From assembly GCA_016291135.1 (NCBI GenBank), contig JAEFAE010000011.1:1-61024 (forward strand): a DNA stretch of 61,024 bases, written 5' to 3'. Both the position numbers and the translations under genes were made by a program. Below, one piece after another: positions 16,925 to 25,147 of the stretch. This stretch comes from Bacteroidales bacterium. Its GTDB lineage: Bacteria; Bacteroidota; Bacteroidia; Bacteroidales; F082. The number at the start of each line of letters is the position of its first letter. Within the stretch, counting starts at the first letter, position 1. The notes beneath the pieces are model-generated. The model did no database searches. It was not told the DNA's origin and was given only the letters and a program-made list of their open reading frames with translations.

Positions 16925-17130
16925 GGGTATATTTTTAGAATATACAAGTGTTTTGGTGAATTTTTTTTAATTGTTTTGAAAATCATCATAATCGGTACTG
17001 ACAAATCCTATATTATTAATAAGTTGTTTTGATTTGAAAGAAACGAGGGGTATTGAGATTTTTCCTTAAAAAATTGCTTCAAAAAGCGCCAATTAATGGG
17101 ATTCGTTCGTCACGAATGGCAAAAAAAACT

Positions 17131-17138
17131 TATTTTTG
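17131..17138 (+). promoter_or_regulatory. -7 box TATTTTTG for valS
   Basis: Matches TAnnTTTG and lies 21 bases before the valS ATG at 17160. It also argues against an in-frame ATG at 17136, which would fall inside the box. Confidence 0.5.
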
Positions 17139-17159
17139 CTGTTTGTTTTATTTAGAACT

Positions 17160-19838
17160 ATGGAACTCAGCAGCAAATACAGCCCTCAGGAAGTTGAAGG
17201 CAAATGGTATGAACACTGGATGGAGAAGAACTACTTCCACTCCACGCCCGACGAACGCGAACCCTATACCATCGTGATCCCGCCGCCGAATGTGACCGGC
17301 GTGCTTCACATGGGACACATGATGAACAACACGATCCAGGATATCCTGATCCGCCGCGCCCGCATGCAGGGCAAGAACGCCTGCTGGGTGCCTGGCACCG
17401 ACCACGCCTCCATCGCCACCGAAGCCAAGGTGGTGAACAAGTTGGCGCAGCAGGGTATCAAGAAGACCGACATCGGCCGCGAGGAGTTCCTTAAGCACGC
17501 TTGGGACTGGACCCACGAACACGGCGGCATCATCCTCAAGCAGTTGCGCCGCCTTGGCTGCTCCTGCGACTGGGAACGCACCTCGTTCACCATGGACGAC
17601 ATCCGCTCGAAGAGCGTCATCCGCGCCTTTGTCGATCTCTATAACAAAGGTCTTATTTACCGCGGTGTGCGCATGGTCAACTGGGACCCGAAAGCGTTAA
17701 CGGCTTTGAGCGACGAGGAAGTCATCTTCAAAGACGAACACAGCCATCTGTTCTACCTCCGTTACTATCTCCATGAGGATGACGGAACGGGCGCCACGGG
17801 GGCCGAAGGCGAAATCATCCACACCGACGCACAAGGTCGCCGCTACGCCGTAGTGGCTACCACCCGTCCCGAGACCATCATGGGCGACACCGCCATGTGC
17901 ATCAACCCCGCCGACCCCAAGAACCAATGGCTGCGTGGAAAGAAAGTCGTGGTGCCGCTGGTCAACCGTGTCATCCCCGTCATCGAGGATGATTATGTGG
18001 ACATCGAGTTCGGTACGGGCTGCCTGAAGGTCACCCCCGCCCACGACGTGAACGACTACATGTTGGGTGAAAAGCACAACTTGCAGAGCATCAACATCTT
18101 CAACGACGACGCCACCCTGAGCGAAGCCGCTGGCCTGTACGTCGGCATGACCCGTGAGGACGTACGCAAGCAGATCGTCATCGACCTGAAGGAAGCCGGT
18201 CTGTTGGAGAAGATCGAAGACTATAACAACAAGGTGGGTTATTCGGAGCGCACCAACGTGCCGATTGAGCCGAAGCTCTCGATGCAGTGGTTCCTCAAGA
18301 TGGAACACCTCGCCGACATCGCGCTGCAACCCGTGCTCAACGGCGACATCAAGTTCTATCCCGCCAAGTATGTCAACCTCTACCGCCACTGGCTCGAGAA
18401 CATCAAAGACTGGTGCATCAGCCGCCAACTGTGGTGGGGCCATCAAATTCCGGCCTACTACCTGCCCGAGGGCGGTTTCGTGGTCGCCGAAACGCGCGAA
18501 GAGGCGCTGCAACTTGCCATCGCCAAGACGGGTAACGCTGCCTTGACCATGAACGACCTGCGTCAGGACGACGATGCCTTGGACACCTGGTTCTCGTCAT
18601 GGTTGTGGCCTTTGTCGCTCTTCAACGGCATCCTCGACCCCGACAACGCCGAGTTCAAATACTACTACCCCACCAACGACCTCATCACGGCCCCCGACAT
18701 CATCTTCTTCTGGGTGGCCCGCATGATCATGGCTGGTGAGGAATACCAAAACGCCGTGCCGTTCAGGAACGTCTATTTCACGGGTATCGTAAGAGACAAG
18801 CTGGGCCGCAAGATGTCCAAGTCGCTGGGCAACTCCCCCGACCCGATCGAACTCATCGACAAGTTCGGTGCCGATGGCGTGCGCATGGGCATGATGCTCA
18901 GCGCCCCTGCCGGGAACGACATCCTCTTCGACGAGGCACTCTGCGAGCAAGGCCGCAACTTCTGCAACAAGATTTGGAACGCCCTCCGTTTGGTGAAAGG
19001 CTGGAACGTGGATGAAAATGCCGCTCAACCCGAAGCCGCCAAGATGGCCGTCAAGTGGTTTGAGGCCCGCTTCAACCAAGTGTTGGCAGAGACCAACGAC
19101 AACATCGACAAATACCGTCTGAGTGATGCCTTGATGGCGATCTACAAACTCACCTGGGACGACTTCTGCTCGTGGTACCTCGAGATGGTGAAGGCCCCGC
19201 AAGGCCAAGGCATCGACCCCGTGACCTACGCCGCCACCATCCAATTCTTCGAGAACCTGATGCTGATGCTACATCCCTTCATGCCGTTCATCACCGAGGA
19301 GATCTGGCACGCCATCGCCGAGCGAAGCGAAGGCGATGACATCATCATTGCCCAGCAGCCCAAGGCGCAAGCCGTGGACGAGCAGGTTCTCCAGCAGATG
19401 GCATTTACCCAGGAGATCATCAACAACGTCCGCAAGGTGCGTTCCGACAAGAACATCGCCTTCCGCGATGCCATCCAGCTCGTGGTGAAAGGCACGGCCA
19501 ACAAGGACTTCGATTGCGTCATTGCCAAACTGTGCAATGTGAGCGAGGTGAGTTATGTGGCCGAGGCTCCCGCTGGTGCCTTCGGTTTCCTCGTGGGCAG
19601 CACCGAGTTCTTCGTGCCGCTCACCGGCAGCGTCGATGTGGAGGCCGAAATCAAGAAGTTGGAAGAGGAGTTGAAGTACGCCCAAGGCTTCTTGAAGAGC
19701 GTTGAGGCGAAGCTCTCCAACGAACGCTTTGTCAATGGCGCTCCTGCCCCTGTCGTCGAGAAAGAACGCAAGAAGAAAGCCGACGCCGAAGCCAAGATTG
19801 CTGTGATTGAACAGCAGTTGGCGGGGCTGAGGAAATAA
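17160..19838 (+). CDS. valS: Valyl-tRNA synthetase ValS
   Basis: It charges tRNA-Val. The 892-residue protein is full length for the family. The class I signature is HMGH in [15 protein letters not shown], the editing domain covers roughly residues 185-390 ([33 protein letters not shown]), and the second class I motif is KMSKS in [15 protein letters not shown]. The C-terminal tRNA-binding coiled coil starts near residue 825 ([14 protein letters not shown]). The ATG at 17160 ([17 protein letters not shown]) was chosen over 17136 on family alignment and promoter position. A strong terminator follows at once. Confidence 0.97.
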   Translation: MELSSKYSPQEVEGKWYEHWMEKNYFHSTPDEREPYTIVIPPPNVTGVLHMGHMMNNTIQDILIRRARMQGKNACWVPGTDHASIATEAKVVNKLAQQGIKKTDIGREEFLKHAWDWTHEHGGIILKQLRRLGCSCDWERTSFTMDDIRSKSVIRAFVDLYNKGLIYRGVRMVNWDPKALTALSDEEVIFKDEHSHLFYLRYYLHEDDGTGATGAEGEIIHTDAQGRRYAVVATTRPETIMGDTAMCINPADPKNQWLRGKKVVVPLVNRVIPVIEDDYVDIEFGTGCLKVTPAHDVNDYMLGEKHNLQSINIFNDDATLSEAAGLYVGMTREDVRKQIVIDLKEAGLLEKIEDYNNKVGYSERTNVPIEPKLSMQWFLKMEHLADIALQPVLNGDIKFYPAKYVNLYRHWLENIKDWCISRQLWWGHQIPAYYLPEGGFVVAETREEALQLAIAKTGNAALTMNDLRQDDDALDTWFSSWLWPLSLFNGILDPDNAEFKYYYPTNDLITAPDIIFFWVARMIMAGEEYQNAVPFRNVYFTGIVRDKLGRKMSKSLGNSPDPIELIDKFGADGVRMGMMLSAPAGNDILFDEALCEQGRNFCNKIWNALRLVKGWNVDENAAQPEAAKMAVKWFEARFNQVLAETNDNIDKYRLSDALMAIYKLTWDDFCSWYLEMVKAPQGQGIDPVTYAATIQFFENLMLMLHPFMPFITEEIWHAIAERSEGDDIIIAQQPKAQAVDEQVLQQMAFTQEIINNVRKVRSDKNIAFRDAIQLVVKGTANKDFDCVIAKLCNVSEVSYVAEAPAGAFGFLVGSTEFFVPLTGSVDVEAEIKKLEEELKYAQGFLKSVEAKLSNERFVNGAPAPVVEKERKKKADAEAKIAVIEQQLAGLRK

Positions 19839-19842
19839 AAAA

Positions 19843-19866
19843 AACCGCGCGTTGCGCGGTTTTTCC
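19843..19866. terminator. Bidirectional rho-independent terminator (valS / slyD)
   Basis: AACCGCGC (19843-19850) pairs with GCGCGGTT (19854-19861) across a three-base loop, with A and T runs outside; it serves both convergent genes and nearly touches both stop codons. Confidence 0.9.
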
Positions 19867-19868
19867 AT

Positions 19869-20405
19869 TTAATGGCATCCTTCGCAACCGCCTTCGCAGC
19901 CGCCATCACCACAACCTGAACATCCGCTGCAACCACCAGGGTTGAAGTCCTCGTCGGTGGATTCGCGGACGTCGAGGATCTCGCCGCTGAAGCAGAGGTG
20001 CACACCGGCCAGGTCGTGGTTGAAGTCCATCTTCACATGCTTGTCGCCGATTTCGCGGACGACACCCATGATCGGGCGACCGTCGGCGGTCTGCATCATC
20101 AGCTGGGCACCTTCCTTGACCATGTCCATAAGGACATCGTTCTTCATGAACATTGCCTTGTCGAGGTCCATCACATAGTTCTCGTCACGCTCACCGTAGC
20201 CCTCTTCAGGGGTCAGGTAGAAGCAGTATTTGTCGCCGGGCTCTTTGCCCATGAGGTTCTCCTCGAACTTGGGCAGCAGCTGCTTCATGCCAAAGATGGC
20301 AACAAAGGGGTTTTCCTTGGTGGCCTCTTGGATGATACGGCCGTTCTCGTCTTTTTCGCGCAGGACGTAGGTCATCGTCACTACAGCTTGGTCTTGGATT
20401 TTCAT
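19869..20405 (-). CDS. slyD: SlyD-type FKBP peptidyl-prolyl isomerase with Cys-rich tail
   Basis: A 178-residue prolyl isomerase and chaperone of the SlyD group: FKBP strands (AVVTMTYVLRE, FGMKQLLPKFEENLMG, LTPEEGYGERD), an inserted IF flap domain (about residues 80-130) and the FKBP strand VHLCFSGEILDVRE. The tail from about residue 157 contains six cysteines spaced by Gly, Glu and Asp and ends in His. SlyD of enteric bacteria has a His/Cys-rich nickel-binding tail, so metal binding is likely here, but with cysteine rather than histidine as main ligand. Its start codon is preceded by AATCTTTAA repeats related to those before queC, queD and iorB. Confidence 0.88.
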   Translation of the reverse strand: MKIQDQAVVTMTYVLREKDENGRIIQEATKENPFVAIFGMKQLLPKFEENLMGKEPGDKYCFYLTPEEGYGERDENYVMDLDKAMFMKNDVLMDMVKEGAQLMMQTADGRPIMGVVREIGDKHVKMDFNHDLAGVHLCFSGEILDVRESTDEDFNPGGCSGCSGCGDGGCEGGCEGCH

Positions 20406-20440
20406 AGATTTAAAGATTTAATATTTAAAGATTTAAAGAT
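20406..20440 (-). repeat. AATCTTTAA-type short repeats before slyD
   Basis: On the coding strand, three AATCTTTAA units (one pair separated by TATTA) lead into AATCTATG at the slyD start. Similar in length and position to the AATCTTGAA arrays before queC, queD and iorB. Confidence 0.6.
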
Positions 20441-20503
20441 TTTCCGTTCTCCATTTTCCGTTCTCCATTTTCCGTTCTCCGTTTTCCGTTTTTCCGTTCT
20501 CCG
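20440..20503. repeat. Tandem 14-base repeat, TTTTCCGTTCTCCA
   Basis: Three full 14-base copies (20440-20481), a half copy (20482-20488) and a 15-base variant (20489-20503) fill the gap between the stop of the VWA-like gene and the slyD leader. On the transcribed minus strand it is purine-rich (GGAGAACGGAAAA). It overlaps no gene. Confidence 0.85.
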
Positions 20504-20504
20504 T

Positions 20505-22577
20505 TTAATAGCTTCCGAACATTTTTCTCAATACCCATTCCAAGGCTGCCAAGCCGATGAGCACAAACCAAATCCACTTGGCATGGATGAGGTCCTCGAA
20601 ACGGGTCTCGTGATGCTCCACGGAGGTGATCCGGGCATCGGCCTTCAAGTCTTCAGGCAGTTGCGACAGCTGGTCCACCGTATAGCATCTTCCATTGGAC
20701 AGGGTGGCCAGGTTACGCAAGCGTTCGATGTCGGCTGTGAGTTGCTGAGCCTCGATGCCCAAAGCCACCACGGCAAAAGACCCGGACAGCGTCACCTTCT
20801 GACCAGCCATCGTGGTCTCGGCAAAGTACGTGTAGAGGCCCTCGGGAAGCAAACCTGCATTCAACTCGTAATCGTGTTCCCGCTTGGAGAAGGTGTATTC
20901 GTAGGTCTCCCCGGTTTTCTTATTGACGATGCGTAGCGAAAGTTCGGGATCGGTGACCAGCTCGCCAGAGGGATTCCGCAATTCTGCGTTGAGGATCACC
21001 GGCTCGTTGCTGTAGTATTCCTCCTTGGCAAACACGGCAGAACCGTCGTCGCTGCTCAACAACAGGTACTTCAAGGTCTTGGAGAACAGCTCCTCGAAAG
21101 CCTGGCTCTGGTGGTCCTGGTAATAGTTGAAAAGCCGCCAACGCCAGGTGTTGACACCGAACAAGAAGGCCATCCTACGGTCATCCTTGACAAAGGTCAG
21201 CAGGGGCAGGCCCGACTTCAAGCCCAGCACCTCCTGCAACAACAGGTCGTCGTGGGCCTTGAGGAAGCTTGTCTCGAGATGGGGCAATGCCAAAGGCGGG
21301 AATTTACCCACCCGATCGCGAAGCACATCGCTGACGGTGAAGGTGCCGAACGAAGGATTGAAGCAGGCTTTGACATCGAGCATGCTGTTGGTGACGCCCC
21401 GATGCAGCGACACGGCCTGCTGGATCTTGTTGAGCGCCTCCACCTCCGTAGCCTGGCCGACCACCACCAACATGGGGAGTTTCTTGTTATGCTCCAGCTG
21501 GGCAGTCAAGGCAGCGAGGTCGGTATTGGAAGAAGGTGTCTGATGCAGGAGCAGAAGCTGGTAGCCTGCCAAGTCGGGGATAGGCTCGCGGCCAAAGACG
21601 AAGTCCATGCCACAGTCCTCGTTGAGGACGCTCTTCATGGCACCCAGGTCGGGATGGGGCGCATCGGCAAGGCAGAGGATCTTGAACTGCTGGTCCTTCA
21701 CCTCGACGAAGATACGTTTCAGGTTGTTGAGCCGCTGGGCCTCTTCCTCCAAGCCTCCTACCTCGACTTCGATGCGTCGAACGCCTTCCACATCGGCATC
21801 CAGCATGAAATCGACCTCCTTGGCATAGCGGTTGGAACCGACCTCCAGCTCCTGACGGGCGATGGTGCGCCCCTCTTCACGGAGGGTCAACACGGCCTTC
21901 TTACCCGCACAGTCCATACCGCCCACCACCACCCGGATGGGGAAGGCGGATCCCAACGACACCTTTTTATTATAATGCACCTCCTTTACAAACAGGTCGG
22001 GATAGGAAAGGGTGTCGCCCAACGCTACCGTATAGATTGGAAAAGGAAACCGCTCCGCCAGCAGCGATGGCTCAAAACCCCGATTGTAGAGGCCATCGGT
22101 GAAGAGCACCACGGCGCCGACATTCCGCTTGTAGTATTTCCGTTCCGCCGTCTGCAAAAATGACGACAGGTCGGTCAGCTGGTCGGAAAAGTCGAGTTGG
22201 TCGAAATCGCGGACGTCCTGTCCAAAAAGGTATTCATCGACTTGGAAATCCCGATGGAGCTGTTCACGTACCGCATCCAGCCGGGTACGATAGTCGGTAC
22301 GATAGAACACGGAGTCTTTCGAAAGCACCAGCGAGGCGGAGTTGTCGTGGGCCAACAGCACGGTCGGGGGTTCCACCACGCTGACCCGTTGCCGGATGTA
22401 GGGATTGAAAAGCAACAAGGTCACCAAGCCACCCAGCAGGGTGCGCAACCCAAAGAGGGCGATGGTCAGGCCTTTCCCATAATGCTGTCTCCGGTTACGG
22501 AAATACAGCAACATGGCGAAGGCGACACCCACCGCGAGGGCAACCAATCCCATCCAAAAAGGAATCCCGATTCTCAA
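20505..22577 (-). CDS. Membrane protein with degenerate VWA-like domain
   Basis: A 690-residue protein with two N-terminal membrane helices (about residues 7-25 and 37-57), a long extracytoplasmic part and one helix near the C-terminus (KWIWFVLIGLAALEWVL). The segment after the second helix resembles a von Willebrand A domain: D78-x-S80-x-S82 fits the MIDAS metal site and VVLFTDGLYNRG is the later VWA strand. A middle part (about 290-420) resembles class I amidotransferase-like folds seen in other Bacteroidota VWA proteins. Function is unknown; architecture is like the BatA-type or gas-vesicle-independent VWA membrane proteins often near AAA ATPases, but none is nearby. Promoter at 22606-22613. 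Confidence 0.65.
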   Translation of the reverse strand: MRIGIPFWMGLVALAVGVAFAMLLYFRNRRQHYGKGLTIALFGLRTLLGGLVTLLLFNPYIRQRVSVVEPPTVLLAHDNSASLVLSKDSVFYRTDYRTRLDAVREQLHRDFQVDEYLFGQDVRDFDQLDFSDQLTDLSSFLQTAERKYYKRNVGAVVLFTDGLYNRGFEPSLLAERFPFPIYTVALGDTLSYPDLFVKEVHYNKKVSLGSAFPIRVVVGGMDCAGKKAVLTLREEGRTIARQELEVGSNRYAKEVDFMLDADVEGVRRIEVEVGGLEEEAQRLNNLKRIFVEVKDQQFKILCLADAPHPDLGAMKSVLNEDCGMDFVFGREPIPDLAGYQLLLLHQTPSSNTDLAALTAQLEHNKKLPMLVVVGQATEVEALNKIQQAVSLHRGVTNSMLDVKACFNPSFGTFTVSDVLRDRVGKFPPLALPHLETSFLKAHDDLLLQEVLGLKSGLPLLTFVKDDRRMAFLFGVNTWRWRLFNYYQDHQSQAFEELFSKTLKYLLLSSDDGSAVFAKEEYYSNEPVILNAELRNPSGELVTDPELSLRIVNKKTGETYEYTFSKREHDYELNAGLLPEGLYTYFAETTMAGQKVTLSGSFAVVALGIEAQQLTADIERLRNLATLSNGRCYTVDQLSQLPEDLKADARITSVEHHETRFEDLIHAKWIWFVLIGLAALEWVLRKMFGSY

Positions 22578-22605
22578 GACGAAGCGTTTCTATTTTTTAA
22601 AGGTG

Positions 22606-22613
22606 CAAAGATA
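22606..22613 (-). promoter_or_regulatory. -7 box TATCTTTG for the VWA-like gene
   Basis: Minus-strand TAnnTTTG match 28 bases before the ATG at 22577; only 11 bases separate it from the divergent plus-strand box. Confidence 0.6.
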
Positions 22614-22624
22614 CAAAAAAATAG

Positions 22625-22632
22625 TAACTTTG
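22625..22632 (+). promoter_or_regulatory. -7 box TAACTTTG for the glycosyltransferase operon
   Basis: Plus-strand TAnnTTTG match 12 bases before the first possible ATG (22645). It shows that the open frame reaching further upstream (to 22513) is not the real start. Confidence 0.6.
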
Positions 22633-22644
22633 CGTTTTTATTCC

Positions 22645-23403
22645 ATGCTTCCCATGAACAAGTTGTCTGCCGTCATCATCACCCTGAACGAGGAACGCAA
22701 CATCGGCCGTTGCCTCGAATCGCTCGTCGACGTTGCCGACGAGGTGGTGGTGGTGGACGCCTGCTCCACCGATGGGACCCGTGCGATCTGCGAACGTTAC
22801 GGCGTCCGGTGCGACCGCCATGCCTGGGAAGGGTATATCGCCTCCAAGAACTACGCCAACACACTGGCATCCAACGACTTGATCCTTTCCATTGATGCCG
22901 ACGAAGCGCTCTCGCCTGAACTGGCCGCGTCCATCCGACAGCTGAAAGCGCAAGAGGTAACCGGCAAGGCCTTCTCCATGAACCGCCGCATGAACTACTG
23001 CGGACAATGGATCCGTCACGGAGGCTGGTACCCCGACACCAAGATCCGGATCTTCGACCGCCGGACGGTGCAATGGACGGGGAAAAAGGTACACGAGACC
23101 CTGGCACTCCCCGAAGGGACCCGCATCGAACACCTCCAAGGCGACTTGCTGCATTACTCGTTCTACACCCGCGAAGAACACCGCCGGCAGATGGAACAGT
23201 TTGCGACCCTATCCGCCCAGGAGATGGCCGAAGCGGGAAAACGCCCTGGACGGCTGACTGCCTGGGTGCACACAGGCTGGCGTTTCCTGCGCGACTACGT
23301 GTTCAAGGCTGGTTTTTTGGATGGAAGCAAAGGATTCGACATCTGCCGGGACAACGCCTACGGAGTGTGGTATAAATATTTAAAAGCCAGAGAATTACAA
23401 TGA
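22645..23403 (+). CDS. Family 2 glycosyltransferase (WaaE/KdtX-like)
   Basis: A GT-A fold transferase of about 252 residues. It has KLSAVIITLNEERNIGRCLESL at the N-terminus (nucleotide-sugar binding), VDACSTDGTRAIC and the metal-binding DxD-type motif LSIDADEAL. The latter half (MNYCGQWIRHGGWYPDTKIR, then LLHYSFYTREEHRRQ and the basic amphipathic C-terminus) resembles LPS-core glucosyltransferases of the WaaE/KdtX type, so an acceptor in lipid A-core or a surface glycan is likely. Two in-frame starts, 22645 and 22654, fit the promoter. The stop overlaps the next start as ATGA. Donor sugar is not predictable. Confidence 0.88.
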   Translation: MLPMNKLSAVIITLNEERNIGRCLESLVDVADEVVVVDACSTDGTRAICERYGVRCDRHAWEGYIASKNYANTLASNDLILSIDADEALSPELAASIRQLKAQEVTGKAFSMNRRMNYCGQWIRHGGWYPDTKIRIFDRRTVQWTGKKVHETLALPEGTRIEHLQGDLLHYSFYTREEHRRQMEQFATLSAQEMAEAGKRPGRLTAWVHTGWRFLRDYVFKAGFLDGSKGFDICRDNAYGVWYKYLKARELQ

Positions 23404-24518
23404 AGATAGGATTCGATGCAAAACGGGCTTTCAACAACCGGCGGGGCTTGGGCAACTACAGCCGCGAGACCCTCCGCATCCTGACTACGTTGGGTCCGGA
23501 ACATCAATACTATTTGTTCACACCCGGAATCGATCCCGGCATCGGATTCGAATGTCCGGACGGCGCCCGGCTGGTCACGACCCAAGCCCGAGGCACCTGG
23601 CCCCAGTCGTTTTGGAGAACGTTCGGCATTGCCAAGGAAGCAAAACGCCTGGAGCTTGACCTCTATCACGGCCTGAGCCACGAATTGCCCTTCGGCATCG
23701 AGAAGACGGGGATCCGTACGGTGCTGACCATGCACGACCTGATGTTTCTCAGCCATCCCGGGTTTTTCTCCCATTTCGACCGCACGATGTACCGCAAGAA
23801 ATACCTGCACAGCTGCCGGGTAGCCGACCGCATCGTGGCCATCAGCGAACAGACCCGACGCGACTTGTTGGAATGGACCGACACGCCAAACGAGAAGATC
23901 GAGGTGGTGTACCAGGGCTGCCATCCCCGTTTCCGTCAGCCCATCACCGAGGAAGCCAAACAGCAGTTCAGGGAGCACCATCACTTGCCGGAAGCCTACC
24001 TGTTGAATGTGGCTGCCTTCGAACCCAGAAAAAACCAGTTGATTCTATTGAAAGCGCTGGAAACCAAACGATTCGACCTTCCCCTGGTGATTGCCGGACA
24101 GAAGACCCCTTATCTGGAGACGTTGCGGCAGTATGCCCGGGAACACGGCTTGGAACATCGGATCTGTTGGCTCCCCAACCTCCCTGGTGAAGCCCTTCCC
24201 GCTCTGTACCAGAGTGCCACCGCCTTCGCCTTCCCCTCCCTCTACGAGGGCTTCGGCATCCCGGTAGTGGAAGCCCTGGCCAGCGGCCTGCCTGTCATCG
24301 CCGCCACAGGAAGCTGCCTGGAAGAAAGCGGAGGCCCGGACAGTCTATATTGTTCCCCTACCGATGAAACGGAATGGGCTGAACGCATCGCCGAAGTCGT
24401 TGAAAACGAAGCCAAAAGAAATACCATGATCCAACAAGGCCTGGCTTATTCGGAACGCTTCTCCGACCAAGCCATCCACCGAAAACTGATTCAAATCTAC
24501 CAAAACCTCATACCATGA
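23400..24518 (+). CDS. Family 4 glycosyltransferase
   Basis: A 372-residue GT-B fold transferase. The N-terminal half has IGFDAKRAFNNRRGLGNYSRE and DLYHGLSHELPFGI; the C-terminal half holds the GT4 nucleotide-sugar site: NVAAFEPRKNQ, then FAFPSLYEGFGIPVVEALASG with the EGFGIPVVE signature, and LYCSPTDETEWAERI. It overlaps the upstream GT2 gene and the downstream Sua5/YrdC gene by four bases on each side, so the three are translationally coupled. Together the two transferases probably add sugars to the same surface glycan. Confidence 0.9.
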   Translation: MKIGFDAKRAFNNRRGLGNYSRETLRILTTLGPEHQYYLFTPGIDPGIGFECPDGARLVTTQARGTWPQSFWRTFGIAKEAKRLELDLYHGLSHELPFGIEKTGIRTVLTMHDLMFLSHPGFFSHFDRTMYRKKYLHSCRVADRIVAISEQTRRDLLEWTDTPNEKIEVVYQGCHPRFRQPITEEAKQQFREHHHLPEAYLLNVAAFEPRKNQLILLKALETKRFDLPLVIAGQKTPYLETLRQYAREHGLEHRICWLPNLPGEALPALYQSATAFAFPSLYEGFGIPVVEALASGLPVIAATGSCLEESGGPDSLYCSPTDETEWAERIAEVVENEAKRNTMIQQGLAYSERFSDQAIHRKLIQIYQNLIP

Positions 24519-25084
24519 CCCCATTTGAAGAAGAAGTTGAACGCACCGTATCCTTCCTGAAAGCAGGAAAGACCATCCTATACCCTACCGACACGATTTG
24601 GGGGGTGGGATGCGACGCCACCAACAGCAAGGCCTGTGACCGGGTGTATGCTGCCAAGCAACGCCCCAAAAACAAAAGCCTGATTGTACTGGTGGACACC
24701 GCCGAACGCCTGAAAGACTATGTCGTCAACGTCCCCATCATCGCCTACGACCTGATCAGGGGTGCCCGTAGCCCCTTGAGCATCATCTATTCGGAAGGCA
24801 AGAACTTAGCGCGCAACATCTCAAGCGACAAAACAGTTTGCATCCGCGTGGTGGAAAACGACTTCTGCAAGGAAATCATCCGAAGGCTCGGACGTCCCAT
24901 CACCTCCACCTCGGCCAACCTGTCAGGACAACCTACCGCCCTGACCTACAACGATATATCGGAAGAAATGAAGCAATCGGTGGACTACACCGTCCAACTC
25001 TACCACGATGTGATGTCCAAGCCCAAGAGCTCCACCATTATCCGTCTCCAAGAGGACAACACCTTTGAAATCGTCCGCAATTAA
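24515..25084 (+). CDS. L-threonylcarbamoyladenylate synthase (Sua5/YrdC/TsaC family)
   Basis: It makes threonylcarbamoyl-AMP from threonine, bicarbonate and ATP for the t6A37 tRNA modification. The 189-residue single-domain protein (no C-terminal Sua5 domain) has the YrdC signature: ILYPTDTIWGVGCDA, KQRPKNKSLIVLV, the Arg-x-Val of CIRVVEN and ITSTSANLSGQPTA. It is coupled by an ATGA overlap to two glycosyltransferases, a pairing with no clear functional logic beyond shared expression. Confidence 0.93.
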   Translation: MTPFEEEVERTVSFLKAGKTILYPTDTIWGVGCDATNSKACDRVYAAKQRPKNKSLIVLVDTAERLKDYVVNVPIIAYDLIRGARSPLSIIYSEGKNLARNISSDKTVCIRVVENDFCKEIIRRLGRPITSTSANLSGQPTALTYNDISEEMKQSVDYTVQLYHDVMSKPKSSTIIRLQEDNTFEIVRN

Positions 25085-25147
25085 ATCCCAAAGCGAGAAA
25101 CGACAACCGGAAAGAACGAAAAACGAATTATTAAAATAGATATATAT

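Larger units (their letters stand above)
16866..17159. other. AT-rich divergent intergenic region (Rpn nuclease / valS)
   Basis: Second-longest-class gap of the window (294 bases), clearly lower in GC than its surroundings. It holds divergent -7 boxes (16917-16924 minus, 17131-17138 plus) and a 6-bp inverted repeat ATTCGT/ACGAAT at 17101-17117 that could be an operator for valS. No tRNA, small gene or insertion-sequence end was recognised. Confidence 0.5.

Noticed and set aside
16866..17130. Insertion-sequence remnant around the Rpn-type gene
   Set aside because: No terminal inverted repeats or target-site duplication could be seen, despite the lower GC.
22513..22644. N-terminal extension of the GT2 glycosyltransferase
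   Set aside because: The frame is open, but both promoter boxes lie inside it and the added residues are not family-like.
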